Notes: generated by a model not told the origin, from the sequence alone. Positions 19,798 through 30,879 are shown, counted from the stretch's first letter. The stretch is 64,000 nucleotides of DNA from Diphasiastrum complanatum (GCA_029204225.1 CM055115.1:9916665-9980664), one strand, 5' to 3'. Numbers and translations are program-made.

Positions 19798-20387
19798 CTA
19801 CCTCCTTCTCGTATTCTTCTCGAGGATCTCTTCCAAAATCCTTGATGACATCATCTCTAACAAATACTCTGGCAATGGATCGGGAAGCCCTAGATGCAAT
19901 TCAGTATATTGGGTAAAGGATCCTCCTAACTCTTTCCACGTAGAATCTTCACTCAACTCATACACTACAAGGGAGCTACATTCGGCAGTATGTCTAACTC
20001 TGAACAGTCTATCTCCAACTAGGAGATGTCTATGGAAATCCCTAGAATAGAAATAATGATAAACCCTTCCCTTTCTACTCAAATAGAAGAAGTCACCTCG
20101 TAGAGGTAGCTCTTGCAATCCTAACCCAGTCATAACAATCCAGGCCCAGATCTCATCCTAACAGCACTTTGAGGTTCTATGGAGCGTGTTGCTACCAAGA
20201 CCCATGAGTCATTCATTGTAATGTACACGGATGTTTTGACTCTAAATCCATCATTATCAACTTCAATGGCTAAATCCACAGCCCTTACAATTCCAATGGT
20301 GGTGTCTAATGATATCAGTTGTAGTGAAGCCCATCCAATTATTCCGACTACAGGGCAATACCTCCTTGGGTTTGAGGTGTAGGCCAT
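19798..20387 (-). pseudogene. Unidentified coding-like stretch, two overlapping frames
   Basis: Two minus-strand frames abut at about 20,130. The upstream one (85 aa) begins MAYTSNPRRYCPVVGIIGWA. The downstream one (111 aa) includes LRGDFFYLSRKGRVYHYFYS and ends in Lys/Arg. Together they give about 590 bp nearly free of stops with ordinary amino-acid composition, which suggests one ancestral gene broken by a single frameshift. I do not recognise it. It could be part of a retroelement gag or a captured host exon. Confidence 0.4.
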
Positions 20388-21855
20388 ATACTACTTGACT
20401 GCTTCTCTGACATGTCAAGCTCTCAATATAACTAACACTCCTCAATCAATATTCATTCACATAAACATCTATGCATGTGTGGGCTTCTAACATCTCTATA
20501 AGAGGATCAGAATACAGACATCCCTAGTCCTACCATAATCTAGCAGTGGTAATATGCAGGGCTCTGGAGTTCCTAGGATCTCTGCTAATCTAGCAGCACC
20601 AAAGATGGACACAACCGTTGTTGGTACATTATTTTCAGACCTGTAAGGATGGTGATATACAGAAAAGATGCAACAATGTACGGAATATTAGGACCTATGA
20701 GAGGGCTTGGACGAAACATTCTCGATGCTTATTGTCATTAGGTAGTGAATCATGGCTGTATTATAAGACCCTCTCCCAAAGTATTCGTTAAGTATACCCC
20801 TTCCATCTAAATAGTCATAGGAGCTGTTCAAGTGTAGCGTGCAATTCCCCAACCATCTTGGTTAGTAGATGGCTAATAGTGAATAGTCAAGAACCATGTG
20901 TTCCAACGGGTTATCTTGACTATTGTGGTTCTAGATGAAGATCGACAATAAGTTTGTTCATAACTCATGTAGTGTGTTCCAGCCACAGTGAGCTTAACCT
21001 CACTCCTGTGTTACAAGGAGACGAGGATGACTTGCTTAATTCATTCATCACATTCACTCAAGCAACATTCTTTAAATGCTTTCTCCATCCATTCAAACAA
21101 AAGGCAATCATTATGAGCAAACTAGCAATCTTGTTAGAGTCTAAAACTATCATCACCTCAAATCACAACTATCCTGCATTTAACTTTCTCCTGAGACATA
21201 ACAATACAGTGTCTACGAGTTCTTTTAGCATGCTATAATCTTTCTTTATGAAGACATGGAAGTAAACAATATGCATTAAAGATTTTTCAATATGAGGTTG
21301 TAATCACTTCTGCGACATCTATGACATACACAATTGCATCATCTATCACAAATTGAATACGCAGGTAGCAGAGTGTGAGAACAAGATGAGGAAACTTACA
21401 TGTGAGGCTCTCTTCTCAGGTCTCCTCCAGCTCCAGCCCACAGGAAATCAGAGACCAATCATGCAAAGGTTAGGCTTATGGAAGTGTGTAGTGTTGCTGG
21501 AGTTCACCTTGTAGACACCAAGAAGTGTTGCTCCTAAGTGCAGACTGGTTGCCAAAATGACTGATAGCCATGCAGGATCCAAAGTGAGCTCATGTACTTA
21601 ACGAACAATTTGATACCAGCTTCCTCATCAGTCTTCTACAAACTGTGTTTAGCAAGTTTCCATCGACAAAGCAACAGAGACAACATCCTTCGATTGCTCC
21701 ATAGCAGATAGCAATGACAGCTCTAGTTCAATGATGGCTCTTCGATGATAATCAGACATACATTCTTAATGGGTCCCCATATCAGTGATGGAGTTAATAT
21801 TTGCTCAAATTAGTCCTAGGATTTGGAATTATTCTCACTCAGAATATCCATTGCT
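20388..21855. other. No recognisable gene
   Basis: About 1.5 kb without supportable coding. A GATACCAGC motif near 21,613 resembles a minus-strand primer-binding site only loosely. It may be leader/LTR of the element to which the 19,798-20,387 frames belonged, but this is conjecture. Confidence 0.4.
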
Positions 21856-22503
21856 AATGATGTACCATTCAAAGACAAGCCAAGTTTAAACCTTGGTTGA
21901 CCGGAGAATCTCGGAATTTTGACACCTTATACACAATGATAGTGAAATATGTGGATGATTGATATCCACTATTATGGAGGATATATTGTCGTTGGGAGGA
22001 GGATTTTCAGCAGCGAGTACAATAGACCGAACGTTGCATCACTAAACGAAAGGCCAACAAGGGAACCCAATGAACCGTAACATATGAGACCTTAGAGTTT
22101 TGCCATTTTATAGCGATTGCGACGAATCAAACGTAGGATCTGTTCTTGAATGAAACCTACACACCAATCACCATTGAATGGCTCAACAAACTAATGTTGA
22201 CAAAGCAAACACCACGATTGGTATCAGGCATCATATATGATTATCAGAATCTCTTACTCAAGCCATTGCGGTATGGATTGACCACCCCCTCACCAAGACC
22301 AAGGGTTTGGACATCACCACCTATGATGGAGAGATACAAACCAATTACGATCGATGCATAGGGCAGAGGTGAATCTGTGATTCATTGTTCAGGAATGCAT
22401 ACATCAAGTGAAAGTGAGAGTGAACACAATAGCAAAGTCGTCAAAAAGAGGAAGCGACAGCAGAAAGCTAGGAGATGAACTCGGTTTTTCCTGCCGGGGA
22501 ATA
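21856..22503 (+). pseudogene. Gypsy 3'-terminal accessory ORF remnant, copy A
   Basis: This sequence directly precedes a Gypsy LTR and recurs before LTR fragments at 39.3, 44.9 (inverted) and 54.1 kb. Translated fragments share YTPITIEWLNKLM, TKQTPRLVSG and a Ser/Glu then Lys/Arg-rich tail near 22,400-22,475. Position between pol and the 3' LTR suggests an additional ORF of the element. I know no matching family. Copy A is broken by stops and indels. The most complete copy is at 54,078-54,760. Confidence 0.5.
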
Positions 22504-23300
22504 TGTGTTAGGCCTTTTTGGCCATAACAATGGACATTGTAAATATGTGGTTGTTAATGTAAGTGTAGGATTGTTGGTTATGTAATTGAAGTTTTATTTA
22601 CATAAAGATGTAATTATGTTGTAAGGTCTTGATGTTAGGAGACATCATGGTAGGACATTTATGAAGTTAAAGTTGATAGGTTAGTTAACGTTTAGTCATA
22701 TTCAGGAGGAACCCGAACAGTTCGTAAGTGACCACAAGGTCATCAATTGTTGTTTCCATGCGGTCTCTATGCGAAGCTGAACCGACCACTTGCGGTCATT
22801 ATGAAGGGTTGCGATACTGGATTGCAGTAACCTAACAAAAGTATAAATAGGACATTTGGAGCCAGATTGGGGGCTTTTGGATTTATGTTTAGCCAGTAGT
22901 ATGTTCAAAAGACTAAGGGTGAGAATTGACCATTTAAAATATTCAGTACTACAGATTCTATATTGTACTGCAGGCAGCAAGATGAATTTTCTTGCCTAAA
23001 GCCTCTTAGCAGTGGCAATGTTGACTTTGTTTGTTGTTTAGTCTGTAATTTTACGTGTTTGGAAATGTTGACTATATTTGGTAGTCAGTCTAGGAAATGC
23101 AATTCAGCAGTGTTATTTCCTTGTATCTACCTTTCTTTTTGATGGTTAGTTCTGGGTTCTATGATAGCGATGTTCTGTTAATTGGTTGTTCAGTACTATT
23201 GCAATGGACTACAATATATGAATGCACTAATTACCTTTAAGGGGGTTGTTCATAGTTTATTAAGGGTTTTGTTGCCATAATTTGCTTGCAACAGTGCGAC
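22504..23300 (+). repeat. Gypsy LTR, copy A
   Basis: It begins TGTGTTAGGCC immediately after a GCCGGGGAATA stretch that may be the polypurine tract, and holds a TATA box at 22,842-22,849 (TATAAATA). Copies begin at 27,790, 39,707 and 54,778 with the same first bases, and an inverted piece lies at 44,030-44,613. The right end could not be fixed because all long copies continue with the same flanking DNA. 23,300 is an estimate. Confidence 0.65.
22842..22849 (+). promoter_or_regulatory. TATA box of Gypsy LTR copy A
   Basis: TATAAATA within AAAAGTATAAATAGGACA, about 340 bp into the LTR. The same box is at 28,020-28,027 in copy B. Confidence 0.6.
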
Positions 23301-23639
23301 TACATAATGCACCTCCAAACGATTTGGCAAAGCTCCAACAATAATATGTTCTGGAATAAACAAAAGAAATAACAACCTGGTCTCTGGAAGCTAGCAAGAA
23401 GAGCAAATAGCAATGTCTTGCCATCCCTTTTTCCAATGAAAAATTGATGTTTTACCAAGAAATGCATTTTTCTTCAAAAGACAAACCTTGCACAAAACTT
23501 CCAAAATAAATTGATATTCAATAACAACTCTTTTTTTTGTCACTTGGCTCTTTTGCGATTCTTAAAATGATATAGAATTTGTGTGTCAAAAACATCAATT
23601 TAATTTAAGCATTTTCAAATAATAATTCTGAGCATCCTT
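23301..23639 (+). repeat. Conserved non-coding spacer of the composite cassette, copy A
   Basis: No gene. The same sequence lies between LTR and palindrome array in copy B (28,480-28,845), and inverted at 44,030-44,230. It may be LTR U5 plus leader. Confidence 0.5.
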
Positions 23640-24145
23640 CATACCAGACATCGATATGTGGGATCATTCTCGGGTATCATATACTGCCAATGATACGATA
23701 GGTCGATACCACTTATCAACTTGTCATATCATTTGTTAAAAAAAGAGTTTTTGTAATAATAGAGTCATTTGTAAATGACACAAATCGACACCGGGTATCT
23801 GTCGTATCAAATTGAAAAATGATATTAGAGATGGATACCGAGAAATCGATACCGGATATCGATATGCCATATCAAATTGACAAATGATATGAGAGATCCA
23901 TACCGGGTATCGATTTCTCATATCATTTTTCAATTTGATAAGGCAGATCGATACCTGGTATCAATTTCACGTATCAAACTGACAAATGATACTAGAGATC
24001 AATACTTGGTATTGATCTCTAGTATCATTTGTAAATTTGATATTATAGATCGATACCCGATATTGATTTTCCATATCATTTTCAGTTTGATATGGCAAAT
24101 CGATATCAAGTATCAATCTGTCATATCAAATTGACAAATTTTAGT
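23640..24145. repeat. Palindrome array A (ATCGATACC/GGTATCGAT)
   Basis: Two short palindromes alternate at about 50-bp spacing. One is (G)ATCGATACC-x-GGTATCGAT. The other is TATCAAATTGACAAATGATA with variants. Almost the whole 500 bp can pair locally. Degenerate copies differ at one to four positions. The array is repeated at 28,845-29,330 and, inverted, at 49,190-49,690. Confidence 0.85.
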
Positions 24146-24354
24146 GACAAACTAAAGAAAAAATATTGTTTTTTAGATGAACATTTTGACAATTTTCTGT
24201 CTACTTTCTCTTTATTTTTAGCAAAATTCGTTTGCATGCATATTCTATATTGAAAATAACCGACTCAAAAGAGAGTTTTATGACTGTTTGGTAACCTTCT
24301 CATACTGTAATAGCAAACCCACACAAAAGATCAAATTTAAAGTCTAGGAGGGAT

Positions 24355-24756
24355 TTGTTACTCCTAAGGCGACACATAAGAAGCGGAGGACTGGTCATCC
24401 CGGATGTGAGGGTGACTCACCCGCAAAAGTCTCCACCATCTGTGATAATCCACATCCAAAAAAATATTGTTGTAGCGAAATTTTCTAAAAAGATTAGTTA
24501 TCATTCATACGAGGCAAATCGGTGGGCTATCATCACAAAAGGTGATAAACTATGCTTGGTCATGTCCATAAATAAAGGTGTAGCTCCATTTGGTGAACCG
24601 AAAATGCTTGGTCAAATACGTGATAATTACTATGATGAGGACGTCGATTCCAACATATTGTTCAAGACTGAGAACAAAGGCTCATTCAAGGAGCTTTTCT
24701 TTTTCGAAAGCAATTGTAGTGTCGAATTGCCTCCCTATATAACGATCGCCAAATGA
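24355..24756 (+). CDS. Conserved unknown frame, copy A (133 aa)
   Basis: I do not recognise it. It contains GGLVIPDVRVTHPQKSPPS near the start, ANRWAIITKGDKLCLVMS in the middle and MLGQIRDNYYDEDVDSN near the end. Four copies exist in the window (also 29,543-29,932 and inverted at 48.6-49.0 and 51.6-52.0 kb), plus a distant relative at 5,708-6,340. Copy A has a 2-bp deletion close to its end compared with copy B, changing the last residues. The first Met is weak and the domain may start upstream. It sits between the palindrome array and a chromovirus LTR. A short beta-rich, Tudor-like fold would fit the MLGxIxDxYYDE...TENKG pattern, but that is only a guess. Confidence 0.45.
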   Translation: MLLLRRHIRSGGLVIPDVRVTHPQKSPPSVIIHIQKNIVVAKFSKKISYHSYEANRWAIITKGDKLCLVMSINKGVAPFGEPKMLGQIRDNYYDEDVDSNILFKTENKGSFKELFFFESNCSVELPPYITIAK

Positions 24757-25201
24757 AGATCTTCAAGAATCCTGTCACATGCAAACCAACAGGACACATG
24801 TGGAGAACCACCCAACCAATATGGACAGGCTAGTCAATACCCTAAGCCATAGTTAAGAACACAAGAGAGGAGAGGAGAAACTGGTTCAAGAAACTGAATT
24901 CACAATAGGGAGATGCACGAGTTTCCATAGGATATATTTCTCCAAGAGAGAGAGAATATTCCTCCTAGGATCCCCATGCAACCTGTATTGAGCTATTGAC
25001 CTCCTATTCTTGAAGCAGTCATTCACCATGCATGTGCTCCTATGTCCAATTATAGGTCTGGGCCCTCATCTGATTATTGATTACTTGATATGACCACGTC
25101 CGAAATGATGTAGCATAACTAAGAACCACATTCAACTGGAGTGATCGGCTATCCACGTCAGGAATTATTCCGATGTCTTTGTATAGGACATGGACATAAC
25201 A
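24757..25201 (-). repeat. Chromovirus 3' LTR fragment, copy A
   Basis: On the minus strand the LTR starts TGTTATGTCCATGTCC directly after a purine tract (GGGGAATAA in this copy, GGGGGAAGAA in others). It lies downstream of the chromodomain frame. The distal end is not resolved; similarity with other copies runs into the unknown frame. Confidence 0.65.
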
Positions 25202-25600
25202 TTATTCCCCTTGAACCAATTCTATCTCTAGAAGTGAAACCTAGGGAAGTTCTTCTTTATGCTTTCGACCCGCTCCCACAAATCATGATCCTTAGTTCGT
25301 CCCTTCCACCAGATCAAGCACTTAGAGATAGAACAATTTCTCAATTGTTCATCTCTGCTTCTGAGTACTTTGTCAGATTCCAAAGGAACACTAGGTAATA
25401 AGTCCTCCAAATGGGTAAGATCTTCCTCTGAACCAACTACGTCACCTTCATGTAAACAGATGGTGAAGATCTAGTTCGTTAGCTATAGAACCAATTTTCT
25501 TTATTATCTGAAATGGTTCACAATGTCTATATGTTTGCTCTTTATATGAAAAACTCCATTTTTGAAGATGAAAATACCCAGTCCATGCATGAATAGACTA
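25202..25600 (-). pseudogene. Gypsy chromovirus integrase C-terminus with chromodomain, copy A
   Basis: The frame on the minus strand includes VLRSRDEQLRNCSISKCLIW and then WKGRTKDHDLWERVESIKKN, a chromodomain pattern (RxxxLRNxxIxxxLIxWKG...W...). Upstream, around 25,440-25,580, are traces of the integrase tail that precedes chromodomains (EPFQIIKKI-like, then H..FHV-like). Only this tail of pol is present. Chromodomains of this group direct integration to heterochromatin, by family knowledge. Copies lie at 41,960-42,340 (same strand), 47,765-48,143 and 50,820-51,198 (opposite strand). Confidence 0.75.
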
Positions 25601-25861
25601 TCAGTGTGAATCAAATGTGAACTAGCCTTAAAGATTTTTTATGGTTTATTTGAAATCCCAATTTTGGCTTCCCACTAAAGAAACTCACTTTTTATATGAA
25701 TATATAATACCCAGGTATGTTGCAAAGACATTCTTGGAAATCAAAGAAAAATCGTGAGTCACGTATGCATTTAAACATCTATTTTCAGAGAGTTCATCGC
25801 AGCAAATTGAGGCCAAAAATGTCTAGAACTTGCAAGTTGAAGAGAAACAAATACTAGCAAA
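25601..25861 (-). repeat. Non-coding part of the chromovirus-associated repeat
   Basis: No gene. Recurs inverted at 47,470-47,765 and 50,525-50,820 and in the same orientation at 42,360-42,600. Confidence 0.6.
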
Positions 25862-27530
25862 CATCAAATTTATGTTGTTTGTATCAAAGAATATGACCAA
25901 TACACCTGGAGAAGTTAATGCAAATTGCTTTTTGTCAAAAGTTTGCATGGGCTAGTTAGATTTTTAACTTGGAACATCACCTTTCATGTTCCAAATATAA
26001 AGTTTTATTTCTAGAATAAAGAATGGTATGAATCTGATTAAAAACTTGAGAACGGCTCCCTCCTCTTCAAGATCACAAAATTAGAGCAACATATATTTGT
26101 GTGTTAGCTCAAGTGAACCATGGTGAATGACATAAGAGGTCACAACGAGGGGTGATGTAGAGAAGAGATATATCCATAAGGCTGGAAGAACACCATGCAT
26201 GAGAGAATTTACAATTGTGTCAAACATAGAGTATGTGATTGCATAAGATGAAATGGCTATGAATACTCGTGATTATGTGAGAGAGATTAGTGATCTTATT
26301 TGAAGATTGTGAGAAGATTGATTGCATTTAAAGCATTAGATCCAGTACAAATGCTTTTAAAGAGGTGTACTCTCAAATGAGAGATTTTATACAGAAGATA
26401 ATTCAATAAAAAAAAATTTAGCTAGAGCATCTCATGAGCTGCAACACTTGTTGTGATTATGATTACTGAATATGTTGCTTTGTATTTGTCACTTAAATAT
26501 GTTAGAAATTTTATGATGTGCATTTCAATAGATAAATAGCACATTGCATGTCATAATCATAACATGAGAGCTCCAGTCATCAAAATCATGCATGTAGAAT
26601 ATAGTATGTAGTGCAAGTTCATTGTTCATAAAACAAATTGAGAGAGCAGTCATGTCTACATTGGAGACATAGCATGTTGTGATAGGATGAATGTTGCTTG
26701 ATAATCATTTATCATAGATATCTATGGAGAATATGGGAACACATTAAATATAGATTGAGCATGGAAAAATCATAATGTTTTTTCATGTTAGTCGAATATC
26801 CTAGATGGGATGTCATATAAGCAGGGAATAGGCATGAACAAGAATCAGTTGTAAAGAATCAACCTCATTGACATCTATTCCAAGAGTAAATATCTAAGAT
26901 AGAAGGCCTATATATCTAAATTGATGAATTAAATTCAGAAAAAAGTTCTTGTATCACTTTAATATGACAATATGTGAAGATGATTTGGTAACAAGATAGC
27001 GAGTTGCAATTTTGGATGAAAGAAGACCAAAGGCAACCACCAAGTCAATGGTTACGGTCTATTACGGTTTGAGATGAAGTTGGATGAACCAAAGGCAACC
27101 GCGAAGGAAACGATTGCAGTCTAGAAGCGGTCTTATTACGGTGGATACAAAAGCAGTAGCGAATCGAAAGACAGTGATTACGGTCTATATGCGAAAGCGA
27201 TGCACTACGGACCAAAAGGCAATAGTTGCGCTCTGTATGTGGAAAGTTGAGAAATTTTCAGGGTGTAATGTCAAATGAACATGGAAAAATCATATTGTTT
27301 TTTTATGTTAGTCAAATATCTTGCTTTGTAGATGAGATGTCATATAAGCAGTGATTAGGCATGAACAAGAATCCATTGTAAAGAATCAACCTCATTGACA
27401 TCTATTTCAAGTTAAATATTCAAGATAGAAGGCTTATGTATCTAAATTGATGAATTAAGTTCATTAAAAAGTTCTTTATCACTTCAATATAACAATATGT
27501 GAAGATGGTGACAAGAGCAAGCATCATCTA
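25862..27530 (+). repeat. Third, diverged and shortened copy of the window-end repeat
   Basis: Matches 57,400-59,480 (and 1-1,500) with more substitutions and several deletions. It includes the AT-rich lead-in, the flanking direct repeats and a shortened minisatellite. It contains no gene. Confidence 0.8.
27000..27245 (+). repeat. 62-bp minisatellite, shortened copy 3
   Basis: Only the last four or so units of the array at 605-1,205 are kept. It starts inside a unit at AGCGAGTTGCAATTTTGGAT. Confidence 0.75.
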
Positions 27531-27789
27531 ACTTCCCTCATCCTGAGGTTAAGCTCTACTGAGACAGTTTATTAGGGACACATGGTACTTCATAAAAATT
27601 TTTGGCAACAAAGGCATGGAGGAATCATTCCATTTACATTCTATTTGGTTTTTTATGTTCTAGTACATCATGATATGTAAAATTAATATCAAGTGAAAGT
27701 GAGAGTGAACACAATAGCAAAGACATCAAAAAGAGGATTGCGACAGAAGAAAGCTAAGAGATGAACTCGGTTTTTCCCACCGCGGAATA
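27531..27789 (+). repeat. Junction DNA and end of Gypsy accessory ORF, copy B
   Basis: From about 27,688 the sequence matches 22,396-22,503, the Ser/Glu and Lys/Arg-rich tail before the LTR. Before that I see no feature. Confidence 0.55.
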
Positions 27790-28470
27790 TGTGTTAGGCC
27801 TTTTTGGCCATAACAATGGACATTGTAAATATGTGGTTGGTGTGTTAAAGTTGATAAGTTAGTTAACGTTTACTCATATTCGGGAGGAGCCCGAACAGTT
27901 CGTAAGTGACCACAAGGTCATCAATTGTGGTTTCCATGCGGTCTCTATGCGAAGCTGAACCGACCACTTGAGGTCATTACGAAGGGTTGCGATACTGGAT
28001 TGCAGGAACCTAACAAAAGTATAAATAGGACATTTGGAGCCAGATTGGGGGCTTTTGGATTTATGTTTAGGTAGTAGTATGTTCAAAAGACTAAGGGTGA
28101 GAGCCGAGCATTTAAAATGTTCAGTACTCCAGATTCTATATTGTATTGCAGGCAACAAGATGAATTTTCTTGCCTAAGACCTCTTAGCAATGGCAATGTT
28201 GACTCCGTTTGCTGTTCAGTCTGTACTTTTATGTGTTTGGAAATGTTGACTGTGTTTGCTAGTCAGTCTAGGAAACGCAATTCAGCAGTGTTATTTCCTT
28301 GTATCTACCTTTCTTTTTGATGGTTAGTTCTGGGTTCTATAATAGCAATGTTCAGTTAATTGGTTGTTCAGTACTATTGCAATGGACTACAATATATGAA
28401 TGCACTAATTAGCTTTAGAAGAGTTGTTCATAGTTTATTAAGGGTTTTGTTGCCATAATTTGCTTGCAAC
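27790..28470 (+). repeat. Gypsy LTR, copy B (internal deletion)
   Basis: Begins TGTGTTAGGCC like copy A, but about 110 bp of U3 are missing after GTAAATATGTGGTTG (27,840). TATA box at 28,020-28,027. Right end estimated. Confidence 0.65.
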
Positions 28471-28844
28471 ATTGCGACTACATAATGCACCTCCAAACGA
28501 TTTGGCAAAGCTCCAACAATAATATGTTCTGGAATAAACAAAAGAAATAACAACCTGGTCTCTGAAAGCTCACAAGAAGAGCAAATAGCAATGTCTTGCT
28601 ATCCCTTTTTACAATGAGAAATTGATGTTGGAAACTGAAATCATTTTACCAAGAAATGCATTTCTCTTCAAAAGACAAACCTTGAACAAAACTTCCAAAA
28701 GAAATTGATATTCAGTAACAACTCATTTTTTTCTCACTTGGCTCTTTTGCGATTCTTAATATGATATAGAATTTGTGTGTCAAAAACATGAATTTAATTT
28801 AAGCATTTCTGAATAATAATTTTCTGCATCCTTCATACCAGACA
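28471..28844 (+). repeat. Conserved non-coding spacer, copy B
   Basis: Colinear with 23,301-23,639 with few differences and a short insertion near 28,630. No gene. Confidence 0.5.
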
Positions 28845-29330
28845 TCGATATGTGGGATCATTCTCGGGTATCATATACTGCCAATAAAACGACAGGTTGA
28901 TACCGACCTGTCATATCATTTGTTAAAAAAAGACTTTTTGTAGTAACAGAGTCATTTGTAGATGACACAAATCGATACCGAGTATCCGTTTTATCAAATT
29001 GAAAAATGATATGAGAGATCGATACCGAGAAATCGATACCAGATATCGATCTGCCATATCAAACTGACAAATGATACAAGAGATCCATACCGGGTATCAA
29101 TTTCTCATATCGTTTTTCAATTTGATAAGGCAAATCGATACCTGGTATCAATTACACGTATCAAACTGACAAATGATACTAGAGATCGATACTTGGTATT
29201 GATGTCTAGTATCATTTGTAAATTTGATATTATAGATCGATACCTGATATCGATTTTCCATATCATTCGTGAGTTTGAAACGGCAAATCGATATCAGGTA
29301 TCAATCTCTCGTATCAAATTGGCAAATTTT
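28845..29330. repeat. Palindrome array B
   Basis: Same alternating ATCGATACC/GGTATCGAT and TATCAAAxTGACAAATGATA palindromes as array A, colinear with it but with independent base changes. Confidence 0.85.
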
Positions 29331-29542
29331 AGTGACAAACTAAAGAAAAAATATTGTTTTTTAGATGAGCATTTTGACAATTTTTTGTCTACTTTCTCTT
29401 TATTTTTAGCAAAATTGGTTTGCATGCATATTCTATATTGAAAATAACCGACTCAAAAGAGAGTTTTATGACTGTTTGGTAACCTTCTCATACTGTAATA
29501 GCAAACCCACACAAAAGATCAAATTTAAAGTCTAGGAGGGAT

Positions 29543-29932
29543 TTGTTACTCCTAAGGCGACGCATAAGAAGCAGAGGACTGGTCATCCCGGATGTGAGGG
29601 TGACTCACCCACAAAAGTCTCCACCATCTGTGATAATCCACATCCAAAAAAATATTGTTGTAGCGAAATTTTCTAAAAAGATTAGTTATCATTCATACGA
29701 GGCAAATCGGTGGGCTATCATCACAAAAGGTGATAAACTATGCTTGGTCATGTCCATAAATAAAGGTGTAGCTCCATTTGGTGAACCGAAAATGCTTGGT
29801 CAAATACGTGATAATTACTATGATGAGGACGTCGATTCCAACATATTGTTCAAGACTGAGAACAAAGGCTCATTCAAGGAGCTTTTCTTTTTCGAAAGCA
29901 ATTGTAGTGTCGAGAATTGCCTCCCTATATAA
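29543..29932 (+). CDS. Conserved unknown frame, copy B (129 aa)
   Basis: Nearly identical to copy A at 24,355-24,756 (His/Arg and Gly/Arg differences near the start). It ends FFFESNCSVENCLPI, which is probably the original terminus because the inverted copies at 48.6 and 51.6 kb also end NCSVENCLP. Function is unknown. The 10-residue core MLGQIRDNYY is shared by all copies, and 5,708-6,340 has MLGEVKDLYY. Confidence 0.5.
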   Translation: MLLLRRRIRSRGLVIPDVRVTHPQKSPPSVIIHIQKNIVVAKFSKKISYHSYEANRWAIITKGDKLCLVMSINKGVAPFGEPKMLGQIRDNYYDEDVDSNILFKTENKGSFKELFFFESNCSVENCLPI

Positions 29933-30401
29933 CGATCGCCAAATGAAGATCTTCAAGAATCCTGTCACATGCAAACCAACAGGACACATGTGGAGCATGA
30001 ACCACCCAACCAATATGGACAGGCTAGTCAATACCCTAAGCCATAGTTAAGAACATAAGAGAGGAGAGGAAAAACTAGTTCAAGAAACTGAATTTACAAT
30101 AGCGAGATGCGTGAGTTTCCATAGGATATATTTCTCCAAGAGAGAGAGAATATTCCTCCTAGGACCCCCATGCAACCAGTATTGAGCTATTGGCCTCCTA
30201 TTCTTGCAGTAAAGCAGTCATTCACCATGCATGTGCTCCTATGTCCAATTATAGGTCTGGGGCCCTCATATGATTATTGATTACTTGATACGACCACATC
30301 CGAAATGATGTAGCATAACTAAGAACCACATACAACTGGAGTGACCAACTATCCACGTCAAGAATTATTCCGATGCCCTTGTACAGGACATGGACATAAC
30401 A
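29933..30401 (-). repeat. Chromovirus 3' LTR fragment, copy B
   Basis: Minus-strand start TGTTATGTCCATGTCC at 30,401 after GGGGGAAGAA. It includes about 50 bp (CATCGGAATAATTCTTGACG region) missing from the 48-kb and 51-kb copies. Here the LTR is preceded by protease sequence, not by a chromodomain. Confidence 0.65.
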
Positions 30402-30725
30402 TTCTTCCCCCTTGGCCAACTTCAAGGCAGTCAATGAAGTGGGCTCTAGGTCTATTCCTAGCTTGTCTGCCAATTCTAGGCTTACTATATTCATTTCCGA
30501 TCCCGCATCTACCATAGCTCCTTGAATAACTAAACCATCTATTGTGACATCAACTTTGGGACAATATCGGTGTACTATGTTGCTGTCCACTTTTCCTATC
30601 ACAGGTGATTCTATCTTCCTCATTCCCAAATTTATCGGTCTCATCATCTGCTTCACCTTCCGGCAGACTGTGGGTGAAAGTTGGAGTAACTGCCATAAGC
30701 CTATCTCTAATCTCAATTCATTCAA
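30402..30725 (-). pseudogene. Gypsy aspartic protease fragment fused to the LTR
   Basis: The minus-strand frame contains VTIDGLVIQGAMVDAGSEMN followed by IVSLELADKLGIDLEPTSL. DAGS is the retropepsin active-site motif (D-T/S/A-G) and the following IVS...L..LG is the usual hydrophobic context. The frame continues without a stop across the purine tract into the LTR, so everything from RT to chromodomain has been deleted at this junction. An upstream part of gag/linker may extend to 30,725. Non-functional by itself. Confidence 0.75.
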
Positions 30726-30879
30726 AGTGCAACTCAGATCTAGGTTTCCAAGTCTGTGTGGTGGCTATGGTTCTGGCATTGCTGCTAGAGGTCTTCGCTA
30801 GAAGTCATAAACTGCTAGAGGTCTTTGATTGATGATGGTTGGAGTGAGAGTAGGAGTTGCTCTATTTAGGGTGTTCTTG
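30726..30879. other. No recognisable feature
   Basis: Short junction between the protease fragment and the transposase scrap. Confidence 0.4.

Noticed and set aside
23640-24145. Possible CRISPR array
   Set aside because: Units are adjoining degenerate palindromes with no unique spacers of constant length and no cas genes, in a plant-type sequence.
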